A stretch of DNA of 64,000 bases from DUML01 sp050949905 (GCA_050949905.1 JBMNGP010000003.1:1-64000); one strand, 5' to 3'; positions 43,897 through 53,997 are shown, counted from the first letter of the stretch. Notes: generated by a model not told the origin, from the sequence alone. A program made the numbers and translations.

Positions 43897-45008
43897 ATGT
43901 CAGGAAATATAAAAAGGTGTTTAGTTCCGGTTATCCTTACAGTCATAGTGGGGATGATAATTTATTACTTTGCATTGCCGGCTTTTACCTTTAAATCATT
44001 AGGCTTCTGGCTTTATATTGTAGTATTACTTTTCTTATTAGAAATATCACTAGTTATAACCGGTATGGCCGAATCCCCAAAATCTCAACCTAATTCCGGG
44101 GTGGGTGTCAAAGCCGGAGGTATAGTATTAGCTTTAGCGATATTGATTTTTATTATTTCTTGTTTTGCGGGCAGCAGGTTATTTAATTCATCATATTATG
44201 CCGGTTTAATGAAAGATAAGATAAGAGAATCGGATTTTTCAACTTATCAGGCAACCTTGGATAATGTTCCTCTGCTTGATAAAGATTCAGCTATTCAGAT
44301 CAGCAATAGAGAACTGGGTAGTCTGGTTGATGTAGTATCACAGTTTGAACTTGGTCCAAATGAGCAGATAACATTAAACGGGAAATCAGTAAGAGTAACG
44401 CCTTTATACTATGGAAGTTTCTTTAAATGGAATAATAATAGAAATGAAGGAACTCCGGGATATATCAAAATTGATATGATGACTCAGGATGCAGAACTTG
44501 TCAGATTAAAAGAAGGCATAAAATATAGTCCCAGTGAGTTTTTTGGAAGAGACCTGAAAAGATATTTAAGAATGAAGTATCCTACCGCTATTTTTAATTC
44601 ATTTAATTTTGAAATAAATGAGGAGGGAGAGCCTTTTTGGATAGTTCCTGTTGAAAAGCATACCATTGGCCTGTTTGGTGGTACTGACGTGGATTATGTT
44701 CTGTTGGTGAATGCTGTGACAGGCGGTATTGAAAAATATACTGTGGAAGAGGTACCGGAATGGATAGATAATGTTTATAATTCGGATTTGATTATTTCCC
44801 AATATGATGATTATGGGAGTTTACAAAACGGCTATTTTAACTCCATCTTTGGACAAAAGGGAGTTAAGGTAACAACAGATGGTTATAACTATATTCCCCA
44901 AGGCAACGATAACTGGATATACACCGGCGTTACTTCCGTCGGGCATGATGAAAGCAATATCGGCTTTATTCTCTCGAATAAGAGAACGAAAGAAACCATT
45001 TATTATAA
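43897..45008 (+). pseudogene. Membrane-anchored protein gene truncated by IS3
   Basis: About 371 residues before the IS junction. Three hydrophobic segments in the first ~110 residues are followed by a soluble domain (NREQ-like repeats such as YYGSFFKWNNNRNEGTPGYIKID and PVEKHTIGLFGGTDVDYVLLVNAVTGGIEKY). The family is a conserved Firmicutes hypothetical of greater length: the segment GFILSNKRTKETIYY normally continues, but here the IS3 end at 45009 adds only about eleven foreign codons. The missing 3' part is not found on the far side of the IS3 (56489 onward), so this is more than a simple insertion. Confidence 0.7.
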
Positions 45009-45062
45009 TGGACTAAGAAAACTAGACAACAAAACAGCCTGATTTAAAGTGTATAATGAGGT

Positions 45063-45514
45063 ATGCGAAAAACATTTACAGGAGAATTCAAAGCCAAAGT
45101 CGTACTGGAAATTCTAAGAGAAGAAAAGTCCATATCTCAACTTGCTGCTGAATATGAAGTACATCCAAATCAGCTGTCTAGTTGGAAAAAAGAAGCAATT
45201 GCAGGGCTTCCCCAGTTACTTGCAGATGGTCGCAGAAAGGACGATGAAAAAGAAGCATTAAGACTACAGGTGCAAGAGCTTTATACGCAACTTGGAGAAG
45301 TTACTGCGCAATTCAATTGGCTTAAAAAAAATCTGGCATTGACCCTGGAAAGAAGTGAACGGGTTGCGCTGGTGGATTTTGATGACCCCGAAATGTCAGT
45401 TCTTGTCCAGGCTAAGATGCTTTCTCTTAATCGTAGCGGTCTTTATTATAAGCCTGTTCCTCCATCAGAAGAGGAAATCAAAATTAAACATGCGATTGAC
45501 GAAATTTACACTAA
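45063..45514 (+). pseudogene. IS3 element I transposase, 5' part
   Basis: Starts MRKTFTGEFKAKVVLEILRE (helix-turn-helix of OrfA, leucine-zipper-like middle), continuing in the same frame into the OrfB part LNRSGLYYKPVPPSEEEIKIKHAIDEIYT, where the IS21 begins. The OrfA and OrfB parts appear fused in one frame. Joined to 55521-56181 the protein continues as IYT-ESPYFGSRSITTV. Confidence 0.85.
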
Positions 45515-45531
45515 TGCATATTCCGGAGCCA

Positions 45532-45705
45532 TCTGGACACTTAAACCGGGTTTAACTGGACACTGGTTCCGGAAACATTTGGACACCCGTACCGGTTTTA
45601 ATTGGACACCTATTCCGGTATTTACCGGACACCATTCCGGCATTTCGTGGACATAAATTCCGATGTTTCATGGACACCCTTTCCGGAGTTTTCTGGACAT
45701 TGCCA
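45532..45705 (+). repeat. Array of TGGACA repeats at IS21 left end
   Basis: About eight copies of TGGACA or GGACA at ~21-25 bp intervals, interspersed with CCGG. The right end (about 55395-55500) has about five inverted copies (TGTCCA). Such multiple end repeats are the binding sites of IstA transposase in IS21 elements. Confidence 0.7.
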
Positions 45706-45785
45706 TATAGATTTTGTGGATGTTATCAAACATTACTCCTACAATGAGAGTAACTTATTTACTCATCGTTGAAAGGAGAATCTAA

Positions 45786-46790
45786 ATGGCAAGGAGATTG
45801 TCTATGAAAAACATCAAGGAAATTCTACGGCTTGCATCCGATGGTTATCTCTCCATAAGACAGATAGCCAAAAGCTGCAGTTGCTCGCCATCAACTGTTA
45901 CTGCAGTTCTTGAAAGAGCAAAATCCGCCAATCTTACTTTAGATTGGCCAATGATTCATAAAATGTCCGATTCCGAATTGGAGGACAAGCTTTATCCCGA
46001 TGAAAACTACCGCACGGAAAGGCCACTTCCGGATATGAACTTCATCCACCGGGAGATGAAGAAGAAAGGCGTAACCCTGCAGTTATTGTGGCAAGAATAC
46101 TTAGAACAGTATCCGAATGGCCTTGGATACAGCCAGTTTTGCGACTATTATCTCAAATGGCGTGGCAAAAGGAAGATTTCCATGCACCAGATCCATAAAG
46201 CAGGAGAAAAATGCTATGTGGACTGGGTTGGACCCACTATGAAAACCATGGACAGAAGAACTGGGGAAACTTCCCCCGCCTACCTGTTTGTTGGTGTGCT
46301 CGGTGCATCGGAATTGCTTTACACCGAGGCTTTTCCCTCTATGGAACTGGAGTATTGGATTAATGCCCATGTCCATATGTTTAATTACTTTGGAGGCGTA
46401 ACAGAAATCATTGTACCCGATAATTTGAAAACTGGTGTAACAAAATCATGCTATTACGAGCCGGAAATACAACCTACTTACCTGGAAATGGCAAGGCATT
46501 ATCATACAGCTATCATCCCTGCACGGGTTAGAAAACCTCAGGATAAATCACTGGCAGAGCTTACGGTGCAGTTGGTAGAACGCTGGATTATTGCCAAATA
46601 CCGTAATGAAACCTTTTTCAGTCTATATGAACTGAATAGAACTATCCACAAGGAATTGGATGCCGCTAACCTACGCCCATTTCAAAAGATGGAGGGATGC
46701 CGGCGAAGTGCTTTTGAACAAACTGAAAAACAATTGCTGCGTCCTCTTCCAATACGTCCGTATGAAATGGCGATATTCGTTAATGCCCGT
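45786..46790 (+). pseudogene. istA: IstA of IS21 element I, 5' part
   Basis: Begins MARRLSMKNIKEILRLASDG with a helix-turn-helix (IRQIAKSCSCSPSTVTAVL), then the DDE region (CYVDWVGPTMKTMD, EIIVPDNLKTG and the DKSLAELTVQLVERW region). After FVNARV the sequence diverges where a second transposon begins. GAAAGGAG precedes the ATG. Confidence 0.85.
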
Positions 46791-46895
46791 GTCAGTCTTG
46801 ACTATCTGTTACACGGAAAATTAAAGCAGCCTAAGAAAGTCATATTAAATCGTTTCAAAATTGACCCCCAAAATTCAAAAAACGATCAGATTAAT

Positions 46896-47131
46896 TAAAC
46901 TGCAATATATAAAAACGGGTAAAAATGCATATTGAACCAACTTTAAAAAGAACGGGGCTCTGCCCCAACCCCCGGGATTTAACGCATTTGTTCTCCAAGA
47001 GTAAAATAGAAAAGGGGCAATAAAGCATTACCCCATTTCCGAACTACTCTTTATAGAATCCCAACAGGCGCTCAGGTTGTATCCCTACAGAGCCCTATCC
47101 TCCTGAAGGGCAAGAGCCGATTGTAAAACAG
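46896..47131. other. Non-coding left end of the integrase/AAA transposon
   Basis: Contains a small hairpin GGGGCTCTGCCCC near 46955 and an AT-rich stretch. No gene supported. Confidence 0.4.
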
Positions 47132-47485
47132 TTAGTAATTAAGTTTTTTGGAGATGGCATAAAAAGCATTGGCAACGGTAATACCATCAGCTTCGCCTAA
47201 GATAATAGATAGTTTTTCGGTATTCCAAAACAGATCTTTAAAATCAACCAAATGGCAACCGACATTAAAATCTGGAATACACGCAAAATACCCCCTGGTG
47301 GTTTTGCCAAATAAAACATTAATACTGGAACGGCTTTGAATCTGCATCTCATAATGACTGCCATAATTTTTAAGATAAGTGACAAATCCCGGCCAAGTTT
47401 CTTCAAGATGTGTACCGGCAGCCACAGTGCAATCAAAACAGATCTTCTGTGGCAACATGATTAAAAGACTTGTTTTTTTCTTCAT
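47132..47485 (-). CDS. 117-aa protein of the integrase/AAA transposon
   Basis: Start overlaps the stop of the ATPase gene by four bases, so it is translationally coupled as third gene of the element. The sequence (LPQKICFDCTVAAGTHLEETWPGF...IILGEADGITVANAFY) has no recognised domain. A target-selection or regulatory role would fit its position but is not shown. Confidence 0.6.
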   Translation of the reverse strand: MKKKTSLLIMLPQKICFDCTVAAGTHLEETWPGFVTYLKNYGSHYEMQIQSRSSINVLFGKTTRGYFACIPDFNVGCHLVDFKDLFWNTEKLSIILGEADGITVANAFYAISKKLNY

Positions 47486-48288
47486 GAGGCAACAATATTA
47501 ATCTCATCGTTGGCCTTTAGTAAGATGTCCGAATTAAGGACGGGGATTTTATCTTTAACGCCGATTAATAAGGCCATGGTCATGAGTTGATTCACCTTCC
47601 TGGGAAATCCGCCGGTGGTAGTAAAGATAAATTCATAAACAGACTCTTCCATAGGGATATCGGGTCTACCACAGGCTTTAAACCTAGAAGCGATATAGTC
47701 CTGGGTTTCTGACCTAGAAAGTCCGGTGAAAGAATAATTAATAGCAATTCTCTGTCTCAAGGCCTCATGGTGCTGTCTGTTTAGCTGAATCACCAGTTTA
47801 GGTTGGCCGGAAAAGACAACAATACAATAGTTTTTAGAATCCATATCAAAGTTAAGGATCATCCTAAAGTCATCTAAAATACTGTTGGAGATAAATTGAA
47901 TTTCATCAACAATGATCACAGGAGTGATATTTTTGGCAGCATAAGCACAAATGGATTCTTGGATCTGTTTAAACATATCTACCTTTTTGTAGGCGTGAAT
48001 CACTCCCAGGCCGTCACAAAGGGCCATATAGAACTCCTTGACAGTTAGGGTGGTAATAGGGATATAGATAATTTTGTACAGGCTTTTATTGAGGGAAGCA
48101 GCAAGACATTTCAGGGTAAAAGATTTACCTGAGCCTGGTTCTCCAGTTAACAGGCCGATGCCTTTATGCTGTTTTAAAATATCTAAACGAGCAGAAGACT
48201 GTAAAAAGTCATTAGACTGAAACTTAAACTTAGGATCAATTTCATTGGTAAAAGGATTAAAATCCATACCATAATAGGCGGTAAACAT
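47482..48288 (-). CDS. TniB/ExeA-like AAA+ ATPase
   Basis: 268 aa. N-terminal FTAYYGMDFNPFTNEIDPK is typical of ExeA/TniB-type proteins. Walker A LLTGEPGSGKSFTLKC (about residue 45) and Walker B VIIVDEIQFIS (about 120) are intact, with the sensor and lid helices (RQRIAINYSFTGLSRSE) after. In this class of transposons the ATPase binds target DNA and activates the DDE integrase. It begins one base overlapping the integrase stop. Confidence 0.85.
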   Translation of the reverse strand: MFTAYYGMDFNPFTNEIDPKFKFQSNDFLQSSARLDILKQHKGIGLLTGEPGSGKSFTLKCLAASLNKSLYKIIYIPITTLTVKEFYMALCDGLGVIHAYKKVDMFKQIQESICAYAAKNITPVIIVDEIQFISNSILDDFRMILNFDMDSKNYCIVVFSGQPKLVIQLNRQHHEALRQRIAINYSFTGLSRSETQDYIASRFKACGRPDIPMEESVYEFIFTTTGGFPRKVNQLMTMALLIGVKDKIPVLNSDILLKANDEINIVAS

Positions 48289-48890
48289 TAATTACCCTCC
48301 TTCAGAATAGTAAATGGGGAAAAATCCTGAGACTTCTTGGCGGAGTTTCTGATAGTTCTTGCATTATCCTTTTTGTTAACGGGATAAATGATATCAAGAC
48401 AACATCCTTTATCATCAAAAATGTACGCTTTATCCATAGAAGAAGGGTCATAACGCAGTTTAACTTGCTCCCCAATATATTTAGCAGGTGCTTCAAAGAG
48501 GACATTGGAAACAGCAATAGTGGCGTCATTTTTTACCTTTCTGGTTACCCGATAAAGGAAAATGTGATCCAGTTCCTGAATGGATGGAACAAAGCGAATC
48601 CGGTCAATATGTTCTGTGAATTTGTCAATAGGCTTAGCTTTAATCGCAGAATGTATTGTTTGGTGATAATGGTTTTCGACGTAATTATGAAGCATATCAT
48701 TAAGCTGGTCCAAAGAAGTAATCATGGACCAGTCTAAGAGATTCATCCACTGTTTTTGCAAGGTTTGAAACCAGCGTTCGATTTTGCCTTTTGATTGGGG
48801 TTGGAAAATTTGGGCATATGAAACAATGGTGCCCAAAGAAGCACAGATAAATTGTAATTGGTCAGAACGAAAAACCTTACCGTTATCCAT
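48288..48890 (-). pseudogene. DDE integrase of the AAA transposon, C-terminal part
   Basis: Begins MDNGKVFRSDQLQF, which supplies the second catalytic aspartate, followed by SKGKIERWFQTLQKQW with the catalytic glutamate and a C-terminal beta-barrel domain. The N-terminal part lies at 52352-53025, separated by the RIT element. Joined, the sequence reads KKLFM-DNGKVF without loss. Confidence 0.85.
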
Positions 48891-48891
48891 G

Positions 48892-48914
48892 CTATTCCGA
48901 ACTCGGAATAGCCT
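48892..48914. repeat. Extra dyad outside the RIT left inverted repeat
   Basis: CTATTCCGA-AC-TCGGAATAG is a 9-bp-arm dyad between the integrase fragment and the left RIT repeat; the right end has no counterpart. It resembles the ACTATxCCGAA boxes of the terminal repeats and may be a coupling sequence carried from the previous site. Confidence 0.5.
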
Positions 48915-49003
48915 GGACTATACCGAAGAATTAACTATGCCGAAGTATTCCTGAAACCCTTATAAATGCTTAGTTTTGTTTAAGAAACTTCGGTATAGTT
49001 TTT
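48915..49003 (+). repeat. RIT left inverted repeat
   Basis: 89 bp starting GGACTATACCGAAGAATTAA. Contains three related boxes: ACTATACCGAA, ACTATGCCGAAGT and the inverted ACTTCGGTATAGT. These are likely recombinase core sites. Confidence 0.85.
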
Positions 49004-49066
49004 ATTGAAATATTCCTTATGTTTTGAGACGCTTACCTTATCAAATAATATCAGGGGGTAAGCGCA

Positions 49067-50287
49067 ATGAAACAGAACATAACAATCAGGGAACTGGCAG
49101 ATGTAATTCTTAGGGAAATGGGAAATGCACTGTTCAGTGCGGGCACAATTAAAGGCTATGCAAATATATTTAAGCGACTGGAAATGTTAGCAAAAAAGCG
49201 TAAAGATTTGTATTACACATCAGAGTTGGGTAGGAGCTTTATCGAGGATAGTAGTTATGTCAAATCGGAAGGTTATTGCCGAACAAGATACTGTCTGCAT
49301 AATCGCTGCATCCAATTTATTGAGTCATATCTTGAGGATGGACAAGTAGACTGGTTACCACAACGTGTACTGCCAAAACATAGTCTGAAATCCAAGGAAC
49401 TCTCGGATACGCAAATAAGCTTTGGGGACCTTATGGTTTCATCGGGCCTTAAAGCCAATACAATTGATGGATACGGAAGATTTGTACACTACTTTCTTAT
49501 GTATCTCGAAAATAAAGGATACCGCTCTGTAACTGAATTGAAAGGCGGCGATATAATCACATTTGTTGCACTGGTATGCAAGGAGCATTATCAGCCAACA
49601 AGTCTTGGGGCCCATCTGCCTGGGCTGAGAATGTTCCTCAAAATGTATGAATCTACCGCAAAATTTGAAGCAGAACTGCCAGAGCATCTACCGAAGAAAA
49701 GGGACATTATTGGAGTCTATTCCGATGAAGAACATGATCAAATATTAAAACGCCTGGAATCAGGCAACATTTCATTCAGAAATAAGGCAATCTGCCTGAT
49801 TGCACTTGAAACAGGTCTACGTGCAGTAGATATTTGCAATCTCAAGCTGGGGGATATAGATTGGGGACATGACAGCATCCATATCGTCCAAGAAAAGACA
49901 GGGAAACCGATGAATATACCGTTACGTGCATCCATTGGAAATGCACTTACTGACTATCTACTCTCAGAACGCCCTGCATCTGACTCTGAATATATTTTTC
50001 TTTCAAGTTATGCCCCGCATACGCCAATGAAAGCACACTCAGGCTACAGAAAAGTGTTACTTGATGTCATATCAGATGCAGGTATTGAAGCAAACGGCAG
50101 AATTTCAGGGACAAGAATTACAAGGCACAGCACCGCCTCAAGAATGCTCAGGCATGGTGTCCCCCTGCCCGTAATATCAGAGGCCCTCGGGCACGGAAAC
50201 CCGAATAGTGTCATGGTATATCTTTCTACAGAGGATGCAAAACTTGCTGAGTGCACGCTCCCACTTCCGGAGGTGTGCCATGAATAA
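49067..50287 (+). CDS. Tyrosine recombinase A of RIT element
   Basis: 406 aa, GGGGGTAAG upstream of the ATG. A SAM-like core-binding N-terminal half is followed by the catalytic domain with arginine in ALETGLRAVDICNLK, RITRHSTASRML with the H-x-x-R pair, LGHGNPN and tyrosine in VMVYLSTED. First gene of the trio; the next start overlaps it by 8 bp. Confidence 0.9.
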   Translation: MKQNITIRELADVILREMGNALFSAGTIKGYANIFKRLEMLAKKRKDLYYTSELGRSFIEDSSYVKSEGYCRTRYCLHNRCIQFIESYLEDGQVDWLPQRVLPKHSLKSKELSDTQISFGDLMVSSGLKANTIDGYGRFVHYFLMYLENKGYRSVTELKGGDIITFVALVCKEHYQPTSLGAHLPGLRMFLKMYESTAKFEAELPEHLPKKRDIIGVYSDEEHDQILKRLESGNISFRNKAICLIALETGLRAVDICNLKLGDIDWGHDSIHIVQEKTGKPMNIPLRASIGNALTDYLLSERPASDSEYIFLSSYAPHTPMKAHSGYRKVLLDVISDAGIEANGRISGTRITRHSTASRMLRHGVPLPVISEALGHGNPNSVMVYLSTEDAKLAECTLPLPEVCHE

Positions 50288-51239
50288 AAATTATACACTA
50301 CGCTCATTAGCGGAAGAATTCATAATTTACAAACGGCGATTGGGTTACATCTATGAGACCCCGTGCCTCTACCTTATGAATTATGTCAAATATGCCGAAA
50401 AAGGTCGGACAGGAGAAACCCTTCTTGACAGGGAAAGTGTCAAGGAATATCTTGATACCCTAGCAGATGTACCGGGTTCTCTTTATGGTGCAGCAACTGT
50501 TCTCAGGGAATTCGGACGCCATTTAATTAAGTGCGGATATACGAGTATATATATCATACCGCCTAAAACCGTTTCCCTGCCGACACCTGAGCCACCTTAC
50601 TTTTTTGCAGGTGAAGAAATTATACGTTTTTTCAGCAAATGTGATACCATTAAACCCAACCCAAGTTTTAAGGGGCGTGAACTGACACTTCCTGTAATGT
50701 TCCGGGTTTTGTATTGTTGCGGCATGAGATGCAAGGAAGTAAGGACGCTGCTTTGTGAGGATGTCCATTTAGATAGTGGTTTTCTTGATGTCAAACAGTC
50801 CAAAGGTCCAAAAAGCCGAAGGATATATATCAGTAGTGAGCTTGCAGATTATCTCAAAAAATATGAATGTTCCATCTCCGTCCTGTTTCCTAATCGAAAA
50901 TACTTTTTTCCAAGTAGGGAAAGTTGCTATCGGACTGAGGTGATTTCTAAAAACTTCCGCCGCATCTGGGGGCAAGCGTATCCAAATTTTATACACGGAT
51001 CAAGACCAAGAGCATACGATTTTCGCCATCACTTCGCATGGGCAAACCTAAACCGATGGGCAGCGGAAGGACTAGACGTCAATGCTATGCTTCCATATTT
51101 GATGCGGTATATGGGACATCAGTGCATTAGCGATACATTGTACTATTTCCATTTTGTTCCGGAATTCTTTCCTACCTATTCAGATATATCAAGAGTGACG
51201 GAAGACATTATTCCGGAGGTTCCACATGAAGAAAGATAG
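50280..51239 (+). CDS. Tyrosine recombinase B of RIT element
   Basis: 319 aa from the ATG at 50280, which overlaps the previous stop. Catalytic residues lie in LYCCGMRCKEVRTLL, AYDFRHHFAWANL and YMGHQCISDTLYYFH. Overlap on both sides is typical of RIT trios, in which all three recombinases are made together. Confidence 0.9.
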   Translation: MNKNYTLRSLAEEFIIYKRRLGYIYETPCLYLMNYVKYAEKGRTGETLLDRESVKEYLDTLADVPGSLYGAATVLREFGRHLIKCGYTSIYIIPPKTVSLPTPEPPYFFAGEEIIRFFSKCDTIKPNPSFKGRELTLPVMFRVLYCCGMRCKEVRTLLCEDVHLDSGFLDVKQSKGPKSRRIYISSELADYLKKYECSISVLFPNRKYFFPSRESCYRTEVISKNFRRIWGQAYPNFIHGSRPRAYDFRHHFAWANLNRWAAEGLDVNAMLPYLMRYMGHQCISDTLYYFHFVPEFFPTYSDISRVTEDIIPEVPHEER

Positions 51240-52296
51240 CTCGCATAGCAGCCTCATATTCTGGGATACAGCAAAGAAGTATCTTTACCACCATTTGCCG
51301 GACATAAGGAAGGCAAGCCCTAACACAATCTTTGCCTACAGGGATGGCCTGAATTCATTTATTGATTATCTGGAGAAAGTGAAAAACTTAAACAGAAAGG
51401 TTATTTCTTTCTCAGACTGCGACCGGGAAAACATGAATGATTATCTTGACTGGATGCTGAATGTGCGTAAATTGGCTGAAAAAACATGCAATCTCCGGCT
51501 TACAGCTATACATTCAATGCTTGAGTACGCATCCAATGAATATTCTGAACTAATGGCACTTTATTTAAGTGCGTGTAGCGTAAAGGGGGTCAAAGTTACA
51601 TCCAAACCGATAAAGTTTTTCGAACGTAGACAAATGCAGGCATTGCTAGCGGCACCGGACATATCCAGGAAAGCAGAACGCAGAAATCAGATGATGCTTA
51701 TACTCCTTTATGATACTGCGGCTAGAGTATCTGAGTTACTGGAGTTAACGATAGGAAGTTTACACATAGATTCGGAAATTCCGTATATCACAATATACGG
51801 GAAAGGTCGCAAGTATCGAAATATTCCTCTGATGGATAAGACACAACAGCATCTAAAACGATATCTAAACGAGTTCCATTTGTTAAATGTGAAGGATGAA
51901 CCGCTATTTTATTGCGTCACATATGGTAAAAGACATCGTCTATCTGCTGATATTATGGAAACTATGCTTAATAAATATACAAGGAAGTGCATTGGGTCAG
52001 GGGTCGAGATGCCCGACTCACCGCACTGCCACATGATTCGAAAGACAAGGGCAATGGACCTGTATCAAAGCGGGGTTCCGCTTACACACATACAGCAGTT
52101 GCTCGGACATGAAGATTTGTCAACGACTTCTGGGTTTTATGCCTTTGCAACATTGGATACTTTGGCAAAAGCAATGAATAAAGTAAGTGGGGAGACCTCA
52201 TCTGATAAGAAATGGAATAATAAGGCAACTCTGAAGGAACTTTTAAGGCTGTATATTGGCAGAAAAACTATGCCGAAGTTTCTTAAACAAAACTAA
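51226..52296 (+). CDS. Tyrosine recombinase C of RIT element
   Basis: 356 aa, starting 14 bp before the end of recombinase B. Catalytic region: LLYDTAARVSELLEL, HMIRKTRAMDLYQSGVPL, LLGHEDLSTTSGFYAFA. The reading frame runs into the right inverted repeat, so the terminal codons lie within it. Confidence 0.9.
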   Translation: MKKDSSHSSLIFWDTAKKYLYHHLPDIRKASPNTIFAYRDGLNSFIDYLEKVKNLNRKVISFSDCDRENMNDYLDWMLNVRKLAEKTCNLRLTAIHSMLEYASNEYSELMALYLSACSVKGVKVTSKPIKFFERRQMQALLAAPDISRKAERRNQMMLILLYDTAARVSELLELTIGSLHIDSEIPYITIYGKGRKYRNIPLMDKTQQHLKRYLNEFHLLNVKDEPLFYCVTYGKRHRLSADIMETMLNKYTRKCIGSGVEMPDSPHCHMIRKTRAMDLYQSGVPLTHIQQLLGHEDLSTTSGFYAFATLDTLAKAMNKVSGETSSDKKWNNKATLKELLRLYIGRKTMPKFLKQN

Positions 52297-52351
52297 GCAT
52301 TTATGAGGGTTTCAGGAATACTTCGGCATAGTTAATTTTTCGGTATAGTCC
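52263..52351 (-). repeat. RIT right inverted repeat
   Basis: Inverted copy of 48915-49003 with three mismatches. It overlaps the last codons of recombinase C. Confidence 0.85.
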
Positions 52352-53025
52352 ATGAAAAGTTTTTTGGGGATGCCTCTCCTCATGACAGCAGTCTTAAATA
52401 CTGACAAAACAGAAAGCAGATTTTGTTCATAGCAAAAAGAACAAGCCATAATTGTCCTAGAACAATCGTCAATGAAAGCAATGAGATAAGTTTTCATCTT
52501 TTTGCCATTAATAGAGAGATAAGGTCCTGCGCTAATGTCGGTTTGCCAGCAGTCATTAGGGAACTCCATTTCAAAGGCACGGCGGTCTTTAGGCTCAACC
52601 TTTACCTTGTTAAGACCGTTTTTTTGAATAAATCGCTGCAAAGTAGAAAGAGATACGCTGCCAGGGGAAATCAATCCTTTAGCTATTAATTCATGATAAA
52701 TACTTTTAGCGGAACGCTCAGGACAAAAAGTTTTTGCATCTTTGACAAATTGTTTAACATGTTCACTTAAGGCCCGGGATTGCCCCTTGTCATTACGGCT
52801 AGCAGGATAAAGACCTTCCAAGCCATGCTTTCGGTACAAAAGCAGCCATCCTTTTACTGTAGAAGGAGAATATTCCTGTTTACCGTAGTAGGGGACATCA
52901 TAGATTTTGGCACAGATAGTCTCCAGATAACTCTTAGCTGATGGTGCTGAAAAAGTATTGTTTAAAAGAGGGGCGATCAGAGAGAACCTAAAGAGAGCTA
53001 ACTGTTCTTTAGCTTTATCATTCAT
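52352..53025 (-). pseudogene. DDE integrase of the AAA transposon, N-terminal part
   Basis: Begins MNDKAKEQLALFRFSLIAPL, with helix-turn-helix segments (YSPSTVKGWLLLYRKHGLEGLYP) and the first catalytic aspartate in CWQTDISAGPYLSINGKK. After GIPKKLFM the coding sequence is cut by the RIT element and an unrelated tail to 52312 would be read. The remainder is at 48288-48890. Confidence 0.85.
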
Positions 53026-53238
53026 AGAAATACCTCCGGTTGAAATTTATAGGAATTAATATGTACAAAAATACCTATAAATACACGAGTATGAAAAGTA
53101 AAAAGCTCTGTGGGATGATAAAACCTGATAAAAATGAACTCAAAAACGGTAAATAAAGATGGAGGAAAATGCATAAGAGTTAAAAAACAGGGATTAAGAA
53201 TGGATTTAGGCATAGCTATCCCATAACAAGGAAGGAAT
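53026..53238. other. Spacer in the integrase/AAA transposon
   Basis: About 210 bp between the zinc-finger gene and the integrase fragment, with GGAGGTA on the minus strand as ribosome site for the latter. No further gene. Confidence 0.4.
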
Positions 53239-53820
53239 TTAAGGAGAGAAAAAATATTTGGGCATGTTATTAAAGAAATCCAGATTAAAAGAAGAACATG
53301 TATCAAATTTAAGGATTTTGCGTATCACAATGCCGGCGGCATAATCAAGTTTAAAGATAGATAAATCCATATCATAATTAAAAGAACTAAAGAGGGCAAA
53401 AAAACTATTGGTCAATGATAGGGATGTCAAAAATCTTTTTTTTAAGAAAAACACAGATTGTTTAGAAATAAAGCTTTGAGGGTTCAGGGAATGTAAAAAA
53501 TGGCTGGAAGTATTTAATTTTAGTGAAAGAGAAAAAGTAGCAAACAGGCAAAAGATAATGACATCGAAGGAATAAACAAAATATGGGATAAGGCAGGCAG
53601 GAAGACGCGAGTATGTTTTGCGACAGGAAGGGCAGATAAAACGTTGCACTTTAAAGGGAAAATGCTGATAGATGGTGATAACGTTTCGGGTATAACACCC
53701 ATGTCTGTGAAGCATACCGGCGTAACCGCAGTTTTTACATCCATACATATGAAACAAAATTTTCTCTTCAAAAAGAGAATTCATGGTAATATTTCTCAAA
53801 AAATTGTCAATACTTATCAT
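53239..53820 (-). CDS. DUF6431-like zinc-finger protein of the transposon
   Basis: 193 aa, or 181 aa if the internal ATG at 53784 is used. Residues about 27-75 contain a two-CxxC zinc ribbon (CKNCGYAG...RFICPSCRKTYSRLPACLIPYFVYS) like that of DUF6431 proteins, which occur next to integrase-core and AAA transposition genes in Firmicutes. The rest is helical. It is first in the minus-strand gene order and may bind element ends. Confidence 0.65.
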   Translation of the reverse strand: MISIDNFLRNITMNSLFEEKILFHMYGCKNCGYAGMLHRHGCYTRNVITIYQHFPFKVQRFICPSCRKTYSRLPACLIPYFVYSFDVIIFCLFATFSLSLKLNTSSHFLHSLNPQSFISKQSVFFLKKRFLTSLSLTNSFFALFSSFNYDMDLSIFKLDYAAGIVIRKILKFDTCSSFNLDFFNNMPKYFFSP

Positions 53821-53997
53821 GTGAGTCTTATTGGAGGGAAAGTCGGATTACAGGGTCCGCTTTCCCATTTTCCTTTTTATGGAGAGTATTGACAGATTAA
53901 TGAATTTGCATAACAAAAAGGCAGATTAAATAATCTTACGCAACTTATCCGGGTGAAAACATTTTGCATTTTTCTGGTTGGATCTGTTTGAGATTTC
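53821..53997. other. Right end region of the integrase/AAA transposon
   Basis: TGTCAATACT (about 53800) and AGTATTGACA (53884-53893) are inverted, with a GGGAAAG/CTTTCCC hairpin between. The last ~100 bp before istA resumes are of unknown origin. Confidence 0.4.

Larger units (their letters stand above)
48915..52351 (+). mobile_element. RIT element (recombinase in trio), 3.4 kb
   Basis: Three overlapping tyrosine recombinase genes flanked by 89-bp inverted repeats (48915-49003 and 52263-52351) with three mismatches. It interrupts a DDE integrase gene exactly at the codon before its DNG motif, with CAT at both junctions. Confidence 0.88.
46790..53997 (-). mobile_element. Three-gene integrase/AAA transposon inserted in istA (ends approximate)
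   Basis: On the minus strand it encodes a zinc-finger protein (53820-53239), a DDE integrase (split by a RIT element), a TniB/ExeA-like ATPase and a 117-aa protein. The left end may begin TGTCAGTCTTGAC at 46790. At the right, TGTCAATACT occurs inverted at about 53800 and 53884-53893, like transposase sites of the Tn7/Tn5053 superfamily. The ~100 bp between 53894 and istA are unexplained, so the true right end is uncertain. Confidence 0.6.
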
